NCBI GenBank assembly: GCA_973895155.1
Contig: OZ316894.1
Coordinates: 12,648,001 to 12,712,000 of the forward strand
Length of the DNA: 64,000 bases
Origin: Marsupella aquatica
Taxonomy: Eukaryota > Marchantiophyta
Direction of reading: 5' to 3'
Positions within the stretch are counted from its first letter, which is position 1, and every line of letters starts with the position of its first letter. Positions 22,531 to 34,849 of this stretch are shown here, piece by piece. Below the pieces are notes generated by a model. The model saw nothing but the letters and a program-made list of their open reading frames with translations. It had not been told where the DNA came from and ran no database searches. A program made the translations under genes and the position numbers.

Positions 22531-25500
22531 CATCAATGTCATTAATTATTCATTTGGCCTAAATTTTCAAACCATTGGTGTTGAGAATAAATGTATACAG
22601 AATGTTTCTAGTTATTGCATGAGTTGGAATTCTTGGTTGAGAAGATTACTCCCATGTGTGCAAACAAAGAATTGTGACCATGGCCTAGATATCTGGCCAG
22701 TTGCAATATACGAGCTACTTTGGCAGGTAGCTTGAGCCATGCATTTGACATTGAGCCCAACATTGAGTCTATTTGATGTGATCTCCATTATGAGTAGCGA
22801 TGATGCACTTCCTTCAGACTGCATCTTGGTGGAATTATGGCAACCTCAAGCCTTGGCTATTCACCTAAGACCTATAAGAGTAGGTACCAATGCACCCCAT
22901 CAAAGGTTTTGATTCCAATGGGAAAGATATCTATAATGTCTCTCTTATGGATCACTAGAGTGTTATGCCTCTAATAGCCCATATATGCTTCTCCGTTGCA
23001 CAAAAGATGTCAAGGCAAGGCCAAGGTGTGAAGGTGAGGCCAAGATGTTAGGATGAAGCAAAGATGTTTGAGGCATGGCAAAATTGTCAAGGCGAGTTTA
23101 CATGTCAAGGTGAGGCAAACTAAGATGTCGGGGTGAAGCAACATTGTCAAGGCAAGGCAACAATGTCAAGGCAAGGCAACAAAATCCAAGGGAGGCAAGG
23201 AACTGCAGGCTCAAAGAAACATCATCATTTTGGTCAATGTTTTTGTGAAAGTGTTGTTGTCAAGGAGAGCAAACGTTAGAGCAAAGAGACATGAGATGGG
23301 TGACAGAGGAGTTAGGAGGGAGTATGTTTGTTTGCTTGTCAATTTTTAACAATTTGTATCTTTTTTCAAAATTTCAAAATTTATATCAATTTTGTTTCTT
23401 GGTTGAAATTATTTCATTGCATGTATGTATTTTTAGTTTTCATTCCAGGCAGGTTTGGGCAGGCATGGGATACCTTGGGCAGGACGCGGGGGGGGGGGGG
23501 GGCGGGACAGGAGCTTGAGCAGACATTTGAGATTTTGATTTGAGTGCCTAGGTGATCTGATGGTGCCAAAAATATTGAATTTTGATGAAGGTCCAGGGTT
23601 GGGTCCCACCTTTTTCTGACTTTGTAGTAGGACTTTTTTGGTGGGATAGGGTATTATGCGGGTTATTCTAGTGTTTGGTTTTGGGGATTTTTTTTTAGAA
23701 ACTAGGGGAGGTAACAATTATCCTTATCTTATTTCTTCAGTTTGTTGGTCCTACTACCGCTGGTTCACTGTGTTGTGCTTTGCTTACATTAGGTCTCATT
23801 TGGTAGTTAGAAAAAGGTAAACCGCTCTTTTGCCAAATTTGTTTACTGAACAAGAAAAAATGGAAATGAAAGTCATTGTTCATACTAGGGTTATCATAAA
23901 AGGAGCTCAATACCTGTACATTGCACACAAATTTCATGCCCAATTTCATGGTGAGACAAAGAAGTTTTAGAGACATCTTATGTGTCCTCAACTTCAGGGT
24001 TTCTAGGCCAGGAAGTCATTGAGAATGTGTTGAGGCTAGGAACTAAGTCATTTAGGAAGGTCCTGGCATGGGGCTGAGGCAACATTTTCAGTCCTAATCT
24101 TGGGCATTGTATGTTATCATTTGTGTCAGGGTTGTCATTGCTTCCTTGTTCTTGTTGTGGAAGTCACAATTCATTTAAGCTGGTTTGTCATTGCAGCCAG
24201 ATGGTTGTAAGTTATGGAAGTGTTGCTGTTCCGACTGTGTCATCTGTTCACTCATGCTTTGATTGCGGAAGAGTCCTTATTTATTGTTGGGGCAGTTGTT
24301 GCAGCTGCAGAATGTTGTTGTTGTTGTTGCAAAAGTGACTTGGTGCTGGTTGTATTCATGTTTGTTGCAAAATTACTGTCATTGTTGGGGCAGATTCTGG
24401 GCACAAAAATGTATCCTTTTTCCTATGTCCCCTCTCTCCCTTGTTTTCCACTCGCAAGCAAGGTGAAGGGTCCTCTTAAACCAATGCCTACAGTGTGTTG
24501 GGGAGGGTATCCCTTTCTACCTCCTTTTTCCTTTTTCTGCTCTCCACTTGTCTCTCTTCCATTCCGCTCCCCCTCCCCATGCAAGGGCACAGGGGAACTG
24601 AGGGCAAAAATCATGAGGTTGGTGTCAAGTCCCATGAGGGCAGGTCTCACATCACAAGGTGGGGTGCGCAAGGTGCATAAGGCAGGGTATTAAGAGCGGG
24701 TTTAGGGGCAGGGGCAGGGCCGGGTGTGAGGAAAAATCAGGATGTCATCAAATGACCAGGATTGCTTCCCACCCAGGATGCAATCTGTAAACAGACAATG
24801 CAGGAAAACCCGCAGGAAATGGGCACAGTGGTTCCATATAGAGTGTAGATTAGTGCTACTTCCAAAATAGTGTTACTAGTACTACTTATAGGCAATTGCT
24901 CCCAAAGGAAAATTAAAAACTAAATTTCATCGGTTTGCAAAATGACAAGGCACCTATGCGTGATGCTCAACCGGACCAGTATTGCAGTAGAGCTTGCACA
25001 AGAAGAATGCCACTGTACGTCCCATTGCTCTTGATTTAACATTTGTCACTATGTGTGCAACTCTGTGGCAATTCCTTAGGGGTTTGCAGCAACATCCAAA
25101 GTGTAGTTTCCGGTGAAGGAACATATGATGCAACAAAAAATATTACCCTGTGAAATGTGCAGGGGCAGAGGCAGCATGAAAAGTGTCAGGGTGATGTGAG
25201 TCTCTGGTGAGTGAAGCGCGATCAGTGTAACACAAGTTTATCATTACTAACGCTAATTCATAAGGAGCCCAAATTTTCCATCAGCTCAATTATTGTTATC
25301 AACACTAAATGTGGGATGGTGTAGATAGTCCTGGCACACTTCTAGAAGCGGGGTGGGAGTTTTGACTGAAAGAGGTGAGGTGGAGCTACATGGTAATTCA
25401 TGGGATGTCAAAAGTTTCAAATGATGTGTGGGGTAGGCTAGCCATGGTTAGGTTTTTTGGGAGGTAGAAAATATTGTAAGGGACAGCGTTTGTTCAGTCT

Positions 25501-27560
25501 CGTGAGACCTGTTTGGCCGTACCTGGTTTAGGCATATATGACAAAGTTACAGTCCTAGTCTGGACCTCCAATCTCATTATGACAAATACCCCTTTGTATG
25601 TATGTGCCTATACATGTATGAACAATACAACACACAACAAGGGACCATTAACAAGTTGCTGGCTTTGGCTGTTTATAATGGAAGTTTATTCTCAGTAAAA
25701 TTTCAGTTTGAGTTACAAACTAAACTAATGTTAGCTCAGTGAAGAGCTACAGGCTCATACATGATCTCTATTCCAAACAAAGCTCGTATAGGATTTTTAA
25801 ACTCCCATGGGATCTTCACATGAATTGAGATAGTAAAATATTTTGATTCTAAATAACACAAAAATACTGTTTTCCTCATGGACCCTGTGAGAAGTGCCTT
25901 CCAAATTCCCCGACTCCACGTGCGGCCACATCAGCATTTTCCATTACAAAAGAGGATGTCTATATTTTTGCAAATACACAAACATGAATGTGTGTTTGAC
26001 TCAAGGCCTCCAAAAAGGATTACACCGTGAACCCATTAAAATTGCCCATAACAACAAACAACAAGGTAAAAACAACAACTAAATTAATAAACCATCAAAA
26101 TCATGATCAATGAATGGGATCAGACGTTGATGATTAAGTATCACATTACTTTAAGTTTGTCTTGATGTATATTTTTTGAGTTTTCATGGTACTGTCCACA
26201 AGGTACATCAAAATAGTTTTGAGCCATAATTTGTGGTCTCAAGTCCATTCAAGGTGAGATATTTTATGGTACTTCCTAGCTAGGGTAGGTACTCATGATA
26301 AAGGTACTCATCCAAAATGTCATCACCACAGGTCCAACACACAGGGTCCATGAACTAATTTTCTTTGGGAATGGGGCCAATGAGAGGCTGGGCTAGTTAT
26401 TTATGATGCAAAATGTGTTTCCTTTTCATTTGGACATTTTAGTTCTCTTGGCCGTTTTCCATCTCACCTGGCCATTTCCTTAGCTTGTCACCCTAGGTTC
26501 TCTCAGGGGACATTTCAGTTCACACATAATTTCCCCTGTCATCCTTTGTTTCTCCTTGCACACAAAAACAGACAACACTTGTATGTCTACAGGCCTCACT
26601 TCTCTCAAGGAAGTTATGTTTATCAATCAGAACCCCCTGGCTAGCCTGGCTGGTGGGTTATAAGAACAGGGCACCCCTGGTAGCTTTGGTGTTGTAAGAC
26701 TTGAAGCAAAGTTTTCTGGTGGAAATAGGGCAAAAGTACACTTGAAGTCTATCTCTGATAATGTGTGAGCTAAGAGCCATCTTACATACCTCAAATGCTC
26801 CTTGGCTCCTTGCAGCCCTCCTGATAACACCCTTCCTATTCTCCCAGTGGCCACTAACATTAGTAGAATTTTTTAGTGTGGAAAATTTACAAAGAATGGA
26901 AGCAAGCTTCTACTCACTTATCCGCATGGTATTGAGGCTAAGCATATGGAGAAGAGAAAGTACATAGACATTGTAGCAGAGTAATAAAATTTAGTTAACA
27001 TCCAAGATAGCTCTAAACTCCTATTACAGCCCATAACCCTCTCAAGGCTGCGGGTTACTTTACACTCCAGCCCCAATATTACTTTGTATGCTCACGAAGG
27101 GCTCCTGGAACCAGATTCCCCATGCCTCTCTACTCAGAAGCATAGTCTACATACTAAAAAATTCTGCTACCAGAGAAAATGTGGCCTATGATTTCACTTT
27201 AAGGAGCAGGTCCTACACGAACAGTAGCTCATTTATTGTGCCTTCTTGTATAGATGGCTGGCTTCATGCCTATAAGGCTTCACAAAAATTGGGTGGCACA
27301 AATGATCACTCTTCAGCCATGGCAAACTTGAGATCCTTTGCATACTCTAAAGTTAAAATGCCCAAGCCAAAATGTGTCATGGATAGAATAAATGTAATAA
27401 GATCCCTGTCCATGTTTTTGATAGAATAGCATGCCCACATCAGCCAAAAGAGGACCCACAAGGGAACCCCTAGCAGGTGACTAGGCTGAGTGATGAGTTT
27501 TGCAAAATGTGCTCGACACAATTTACCCTGCATGATCATAAGAATAGGTCAAAGTTCAGG
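22531..27560. other. Gene-free stretch with a minisatellite
   Basis: No gene recognised. The longest open frame (24214-24693, +, 159 codons) is low in complexity at its start (Cys- and Val-rich from GTTGTT repeats) and matches no family. A minisatellite lies at 23006-23185 and a G15 run at 23488-23502. Confidence 0.5.
23006..23185. repeat. Degenerate ~19 bp minisatellite
   Basis: Roughly nine imperfect units of the type ATGTCAAGGCAAGGCAA, best preserved in the last two copies (period 19). Units drift in length and sequence toward the left end. Confidence 0.7.
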
Positions 27561-27678
27561 GAGGTATATGCTTGATGGGACCCTTGCCAAAACAAATTTA
27601 CTTGACAGCCCCTACTAAACATTTGTTACAAAGTAGGCCCCCCACAAAAATGTTGTTACCAACTAGGCCCCCTACATG

Positions 27679-28357
27679 CACTGTTCACCGTAATTAGTGT
27701 GAGTAAGACTAATTTGAGAGCGCCCATTTTCAGGGTCTATGCGAGAATTCGTGTTAGTCACAGTAATTCCGAGCAAACACTAATTCCACGCACACCAAAT
27801 AGTGTTATGTAACATTAATTCACGTGACTTTTTGACTCATATCGCACGGCGCCAGAATTGAGGCCATGGGACTTCAAGTGTTCTTGGTAACCAGGCCTCT
27901 CATCACAGGCTCTTTGCTAGGGTATTCAGTTGTCACTCTCATTCAGGCTAACATTGATTGATGAGCTGATGAGCTGATGAGCACAATGTGTGCGATAGTT
28001 CAATGTAAGCTGACAGAAAAAGATCCCTAATAGATGCTTTAGCCTTCACAACTATAGAGCTCGTTGCACCTGCAAATGCTCTACTGTTGGATGTGAAATA
28101 AAACTTCCAAAAATGATTGCGCACAGGAGTGAATGTTGCGGAGCCCTCAAATCCCTCCACGACTACAGAGCTTTCACCTCCAAATGCTCTATAGTAATAT
28201 GTTGAACAAAACATTTAAACAAAGCCTAAAAAAAAAGATTTTGAAAACCGACACCTGTTACCTTTGCTTCCTGATCAAGTTCACATAAATTAGTGTGACT
28301 AACACTAATTTGGACATAACACAAATTCCGGCATAACACTAATTATGGTGAACAGTG
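27679..28357. mobile_element. Nested 679 bp inverted-repeat element with subterminal repeats
   Basis: The ends are CACTGTTCACC(G/A)TAATTAG, inverted at 27679 and 28357. Many copies of ACTAATT in both orientations cluster within about 100 bp of both ends. Short subterminal repeats and a CACTG start recall CACTA elements, but the expected 3 bp target duplication is not visible (ATG left, TAG right), so the superfamily is left open. It lies just inside the left terminal repeat of the Mutator-like element. Confidence 0.55.
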
Positions 28358-29449
28358 TAGGTTCCGTACATATGGTTCTTATGTGGCGTTTAAATGCATA
28401 GTCAACCGTATATTTCCCACCGCAATCCATCACACACTGCGCCACAGTCCATCGCGTGTACGTCTATGTTTATGTCTTCACATGATTATAGAGTTGTAAG
28501 GGATACACCGTTACAAGATAGTGGATTCGGATAAAATGTAATCTAAACATTTAGTCTAGTTTTTGTAGGCTAGTAAAATTCCCCATTATGATTGACAACA
28601 TGGTGTCTTTGTTTCACACTTAGACAATTTTTGAAAGTTGCAACAAGAAAAAACAACCAATCGTAAAAGATCCTTGGTTCCTTCCATACTGTCACTTGCC
28701 TATCCAACGATTAATACATGCAAACCGTACTTTTCTTCGCTTAAACCGTTGGTATCGTATTACGGGGTCGTGGAGGGACGCTATTTGAAGGATTTTCACA
28801 CCTAAGGATGAGTATGTTTGATTCCGCTCCCAAAAGTGTACTTTTTGATCAAGTCTACCGACTGGTCTCTCCGTTTTTGATCAAGTCCAAGGGACTGGTC
28901 CTACCATCTACAACTCATGCCCACCGGGTGAGTGCTGTCACCACCCCCCTCTCATGGACAAGCATACAAACGTTTACAATAAGGTTTGAACACTAGTGAC
29001 AAGGGCAAATGTTTCCACAACGAAACCGACCACATGCACTAGGGGAGGGAAACAAACAACACAAGCAACAACAAGTGACACACAAAATATTGGAACCTCA
29101 AGCCAAATCCATATCTCTTGGTGTTTCCCATAACACATGCAAGGGCAACCCGGCCTCCTGTCGTCTGCCCAACTCCTGCCTCCCTGGGACAAGTGCTACG
29201 TTCTCCACCTCACTACTCTGGCTTGAACTTCACCTAATCGGTGCGCTACTCACAAAAGCTACTCAAAAGCATCAAAGCACTACGCTGAGTTCCCCCCCAA
29301 ACAACTTCGGGGCTCTCCCCCTAAATACCGAAAAACCACACCAAAGCACCCCTCGTGGGGTCACAACGATGGCGGCTACCCTAGCGGCGCCGCTAAAACC
29401 CTGCACTAAGAAATCCCTAAACTAAAAAGGCATGCGGCACACACATGCT

Positions 29450-29472
29450 GCTAAAACCCTAAACCCTAAACA
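29450..29472. repeat. Two telomere-like repeat units
   Basis: AAAACCCTAAACCCTAAAC, two CCCTAAA units, inside the Mutator-like element about 2 kb downstream of the cargo start. This is too short to be an interstitial telomere; such telo-boxes are common in plant regulatory DNA. Confidence 0.6.
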
Positions 29473-29845
29473 AGGGGCCGACGGTGCCTTCGACGGCGCC
29501 CCAACTGTACTCCGTGAACCCCGAAAGTGCAAGGCACCCCACAATGGCCGAAACTAGGTGCCCTATCAATTGTACTTTTGAGCTCACCCTTGGATAGCCC
29601 TTCTCCTCCTGATCCCGAATCACTCAGCCGCACTCGCAACGGACATCGGGCGCCTGAGTTATGGTCGTTTTCGTATCACGAAAACACAATTTCGCCGGGC
29701 CATAACTTGCTCATCCTGGCTCCGTTTGAGGAGCGCCGCCCCTTGTGGGAATCAGCTCCGCGAGCTCTTTCCAAAAAGCCTGTGAGTGACCCCTCACAAA
29801 AAAGTTGGAAATCCAGAGGCCGTACAACCACATCCGTACGACTAT

Positions 29846-31505
29846 CTACTCCTCCTCTTCTTCACTCTCGGTGCCCTGGCTTGTGCCCCGTGAGTGGGCC
29901 TCCTCTTCATCACTCACGGGAGTGAGTGCCACCTCACTTTTCTTCTTCTTTACCGGAGTACTCTTCGTGCTGCCGCTCCCTTGCTTCCTCAAAGTGGCCA
30001 AGGCCTGCCACGCCTTGATGTACCCCTCACCAATGGTGTCCTTCCATAGGGTAGCCTCTTCTCCGGACCGCAACTCCAACGGTAGAACTTGCCCTGTGGC
30101 CATGGGAGTCCCGGGGGGTGACAGACCTGGGTGGCATCCCCGTACTAACCTGAGCCTCCCGTAACGATTTCCGTACCTCCCGGAGCTTCTTCTCCAAGCC
30201 CTTGCTCTTCTCCTGACTCTTCTTGGCTCCATCCAACAAGGGCCCATACTTCCCACTAACCTCCTTCACCACCATCTCAATAGCCTGGGAGATCAAATCC
30301 GGGGAAAGTGTGGAGCTAGGTGTGCCGGGGCTCTTACGTTTCCCCAGACTCAAGGCCTCACTCCTCTTTGCTCGTGTCTCAAAGGCGGCCACCTGACTCC
30401 GTAGTGCTCCCACCTGGTTTCTCCACTCCACCACTTCTCCAGAATTCTGCTTCTCTTTGGCCAATGCTTGTCTCAACGCTCCCACCTCTTCTACTTCCTT
30501 GGCCTTGGTGGACAAGGCTCCCTTCGAGTTGGAGATCTCTACGTGAGCTGCTTGGAGAAGCTTATCCTTCTCATGAATGGTCCCCTCCTTGGCCTTGATC
30601 ACCTCCTTCAGAGACAGGGTACTCTGCTCTAACGTCTCTACTCTGGCTGTGGCGTGCTTGAGAGAATCTCTCAATGCGTGGACTAGCTTGAGTCCCTCAT
30701 GGACTCCCTCTCTGAAATCCCGTAGCTATGCCAGGTAAACATCCGGAATGTTGTAGACCAGGGGCTTTTTCGGATCTCCCACGAGTGATTCAAGCCACTC
30801 CAACGTGTAGTCCTCATCCTGGTTTTCTTCTCCTCTATTGTCATCCCCACCAGCCGACGATGATTCCTCCGTGAGCTTCCCTAAAATGGTAGTGGCAATA
30901 CTCCGGATTTCCGTGGTGAGAGATGATCTCGTGTCTTCCTGTCCCGGGGAACCAATCAACCCTTCTGCCCTGGCCAATACAAATGACCCCATCAAATGTA
31001 CAGCCCCACCTGGTTTCACACTCCCGGGATCAGCGGCCAACAGCTTCTTCAACCCGTAGTACCACCATCCGTACACATGGGCTGGGTGGTTTTTGATGTC
31101 CATAGCTACCACAAAATGCTCTTCATTCACCACCCCGGATTGCACGTTGCCAAGGACCCGTTGATGAACCTTGGCCAGGAATCCCTTATACTCAACATCC
31201 TTGACAGCGGAAAGAGGGATGGCAGTGGTGGAGGTGGGATTAATCACCCAAGTGGCCACCATCTTCAACGTGAGTTCTCCCCTAATGTGCCGAGGTGTGA
31301 ATGAGAATTTCTGATTCTCCAGAAATAGCAGCCTAGCCAACTCCACATGGGGCACTACACGTTTGAGACATTCAAAGTAGATTCCCTCCGTTCGTAACTC
31401 CATCCCGGCCTCAATGTCCCAGCTCTTCTCCGGAGGGATGGTAATCTCCACCTTCATGAATTCTGTAACCCCCGGTGGCTTGGAAAATATTCCGACAATC
31501 CTCCA
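29846..31505 (-). pseudogene. Cargo reading frame of the Mutator-like element, unrecognised protein (one stop, one frameshift)
   Basis: The frame starts at an ATG at 31457 (or is open slightly further upstream) and reads 243 codons to a single TAG at 30726. It is then open in the same frame to about 30130, where a frameshift moves it to a frame that continues to 29846. The first part is a globular-looking domain with HVYGWWYYGLKKLLAADPG and an acidic tail. The second is a predicted coiled coil (Glu/Lys/Leu-rich, about 30674-30170), followed by a Lys-rich patch KSTPVKKKKSEV and an acidic end (GTESEEEEE). I do not recognise the family and assign no function. It could be a captured host gene fragment or an unfamiliar transposon protein. 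GC content is higher than in flanking DNA. Confidence 0.55.
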
Positions 31506-34500
31506 TCACCTAATCCCGTCACCTGTAGCAATGTCAATCCCCTGGCCCGAAACGGCCCCCGTATCCCGATCAATCAATTACCCTCAATTCCCTCAGAAGC
31601 CACTCCATGCTGCTGCTGCCAGAGTCAACTTCCATGCGGCTGCCACCTCGCTTACGCCCCGGCAGACCCTTTCGGGGCTCCGCCTACTCGCGGGGCGGCC
31701 CTCCGTCTCGCGCCCCACGGCTCGCGGGCTCTGGTTGTCGCATCCATTTATTAGAACTAACAAAAATTAAAAAATTTGAAAATTTGAAAATCTAAACACT
31801 TTTACTACACCTACTTGTCTTTCTACTTATATATGCAATTATAAGTCATCACTAAGGTACTACCGGGTTTGCGGCCCTGTCACACATACTTAGACAAATT
31901 TGGGTTCTAGATGTGAGAGAACATCCATGTTGTCTTGGTTCCACACTTGGGACAAATTTTAAAGAGTGCAATAGGGACCAATGGCGAAAAGTAGAGGATT
32001 CATTGCACACTTAGACAAAAAGAACAAAAAGAAATGTCAAAATATCATGCAAACCCTGTCATAGGTTTTGTGAAGCAACCTAAAGATGAAATTCAAACCT
32101 GAAGACATGAACCATATTGCCTTCACTTAGGAACTCGCAATTCACACGACGGCCACCAGTAGTCCGTGGATCCCCCAATGGTGTAGTTTGTCATTGAACA
32201 TTGTTTGGCTCTAAACTTTATAGTAGCTCTTATTGGTGATAATATCAAGCTAAAACTCCTTATAGGAGCTTAATTTACAAGAACATCCGACACAAAAGTG
32301 TCAAAGGGGGCCTAGTTTGTAACAAAAGTTTCATAAGGACCTATCACCCAAATGTGTTTTGGCAAGGGTCCCATCAAGCATATACCTCAAGGTCAGGGGT
32401 AGAGACCCAAAGACCTCCATAACAAACGGGAATAAAAGATCCTGGGTAACGCATAGCACAAACTTCTTCCTTGAGCCCAGCAGCCCTCGCATCAGCATGG
32501 CCCGGTATATGGGCAGCTGTTGCAAAGTTGGTTCTCTTAGTAGGATCAGCGAGGTCCACACCCCAACGTCATGAAACTCACAAAGAGAAAAATCACGAAG
32601 GGCATTGTGGGCTATATCAGGGTTCAGTCTAGAATCCCAGCCAGCCTATTTCTAAAATGTTTTTTAATTTTTAGCCATGCATTGTGGCGAATGTCAGTCT
32701 TGTCGAGGGAGGAGATGCTAGGAGTTTTCATTTCATTTTTTTGGGAATAATATCCTGACGGTCAGATATCCCTAGATTTACAAACGGCTGCTAGATTCTA
32801 GCGAATGGGGTCCAGGAATTGGTGGGAAGTGGTGAATGGTATAAACAGAAACTAGCCAGTTTTTGCCAAAAGTGGCAAACAATTTTTGGGGAGTTGGAAT
32901 TAGGCAAAAAATTGCACCTAAAAAAATGCTAAACCCAGCCCAGGGAGTCCTCATGTTAAGGAAACACAGTTAGGAATAAAATTAACCAGCAAGACCTTTT
33001 GGGCATGAGATGAGATATTTCATGGACCCCTAAATTGAAATGCCTTGGATAGATGGCACGAGACCTCATGAGCTTTTGGGTACATTGATTTGAGATCTAT
33101 CAAATGTCTATGTCTCGATCACTCATGGGTCCATCAAGAAACACTTTCTATATTGGGGGCCATCAAGTATCTCTCTGGATATAGTGGAGGCCTCCAGGAA
33201 TCCTTATACACTAGTAACTTTGGTTCAGGTGTTTGCGGACCCCATGAGAGGTCCCTTCCAAAATTCCTGGCACCAGAGCATGCCACGTCAACAACAACCG
33301 CAATAAACAAGACTTGTCGGTTTTGTGAATCAAACTTACAGTTTTAATTCGTGTTTGTGTCAATTTGGGTGCAAATTTTGGGAGGCCATGCCGTAAAAAA
33401 AATGTAAAAATTTAGAAATGCAAAGAGCAAGATGGGTAAAACTGTCACTATGTAACCATTTTAGTTACATATCCAATTTTAAAAATTAAATTCAAATATT
33501 TGAAAAGAATTCTTCATATAATAAAGAATGACTAATAACTAACTTGATAACTTCCTTGTTAACGGGTAACTAGCACATGGAGTAAGATTTCCAGCCTTTT
33601 GTAATTCAGGCAAACTGCCATGGCCGGAACTTGAACTCAATGAATTGATACAATTCATTTGATCAGACATTGATCTGGTTTCAAATGGAATTACCACAAA
33701 TTGACTATTGACTCTCTTGAGAATTTGGTTGCATGTAGTGAAAAGGCCTGATTTTGACAACTTCTTTTGATAAATCACGTTGTCAACTTTGGCCTGCAAA
33801 GCAAAGTATTCATGTGGTAGTTGAAAATGTCAAACTGTTCATGCCATTGCTGAATGGGTCCAGAATGATTTTGTGAGAAAATCTATCCTACTTGTTCAAC
33901 ACAACATGACTACCAGCTTCCCTTCCTAATCAGACTTCTCTCTTCTCAAAGCTAGCTTTGCCCTTCTCCATTTGGTGAATAGATGCGTCAAGGTCGTGAG
34001 GCTATTAACCTCTAATTCAAAACTAGCCAAAATCAGACTTCAGTGAAATCTCTAAAATTTTCAATTATTTGAAAGTACATTGATAAATCCTCTACAAATT
34101 AACAGGGCTCAACTACTAGAAAGCTTAGGGTTAGTTGTTGAGAAAAAACAGTCTTCTCAATTGAACTTGAGAAAGTAGTTTTCTCAACTCAAAGTGCCCA
34201 TGGCACTTTAGTGGTCGAATATAGTGCCATCCAATGCCCAAAATCAACTAACTAATAAAAATTGAGCCTTGGGTTTATTAATGTTCTAAAATTAGCTAAA
34301 ATATCTCATATATCTTTTTAATGCCTGCTAGCAGAGCATTATAAACCATATTAGCCTCTCAAAACTCAAGCTAAAAGCACTCATTTTTTTGGTCATTATG
34401 AAGACTATTGCAAAATCACATTTGGATGAGGTAATTTATCTTATATTTTCACTAAAATTTGTAAAACTATCTCAGCATAATGACGTGTGTTACCAGATCA

Positions 34501-34654
34501 TTTTGGACCATAATAGACTCCCATAACTTGAGCTAAAGCTAATATCACATATATTATTTTTACTCAAAGAAGGCCTAAAAATGTAACTAGGGGGTCCATG
34601 AACTAATTGCATGATGGACCCCCAAAATGAAATTTGTTACTTGATAGACCCCCT

Positions 34655-34766
34655 AAGGTCTATCAATGGTACAGATCTGAGATTGAAAGGTCCATAAATG
34701 GTCCAGATACGGGGTCTATCAACGGTACAGATCTGAGATTGAAAGGTCCATCAATGGTCCAGATTG
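34655..34766. repeat. 56 bp tandem repeat with internal 28 bp half-units
   Basis: Two 56 bp units, each made of two related halves: GGTCTATCAATGGTACAGAT and GGTCCATCAATGGTCCAGAT type. So a 28 bp unit was duplicated twice. Confidence 0.75.
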
Positions 34767-34849
34767 GGGAAAAGTATAAAGGGGGTTGATTAAGCAAAAT
34801 TTTTCCAAAAGGGGGTCTACTAAGCATATCTCTGAACTTTGGTTTCATA

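Larger units (their letters stand above)
27561..32388. mobile_element. Mutator-like element (non-autonomous) with cargo reading frame
   Basis: Terminal inverted repeats of about 90 bp: the first 34 bases are identical (27561-27594 against the inverse of 32355-32388, starting GAGGTATATGCTTGATGGGA), and similarity continues to about 27652 / 32302. Flanks are AAGTTCAGG (27552-27560) and AAGGTCAGG (32389-32397), a 9 bp duplication with one mismatch. Long inverted repeats plus a 9 bp duplication are the hallmarks of Mutator-like elements. I see no MURA-type transposase. The interior holds a damaged ~540-codon frame on the minus strand and a nested 679 bp inverted-repeat element. Confidence 0.8.

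Noticed and set aside
24214-24693. 159-codon frame, Cys/Val-rich
   Set aside because: The composition comes from GTTGTT and CTCC-rich simple sequence, and frames overlap on both strands without any domain.
27679-28357. Firm CACTA assignment
   Set aside because: Subterminal repeats fit, but the 3 bp target duplication is absent and no transposase is present.
29009-29925. Plus-strand frames of 138 and 132 codons
   Set aside because: GC-rich interior of the Mutator-like element; no domains, and a telo-box lies between them. Treated as non-coding transposon sequence or shadow.
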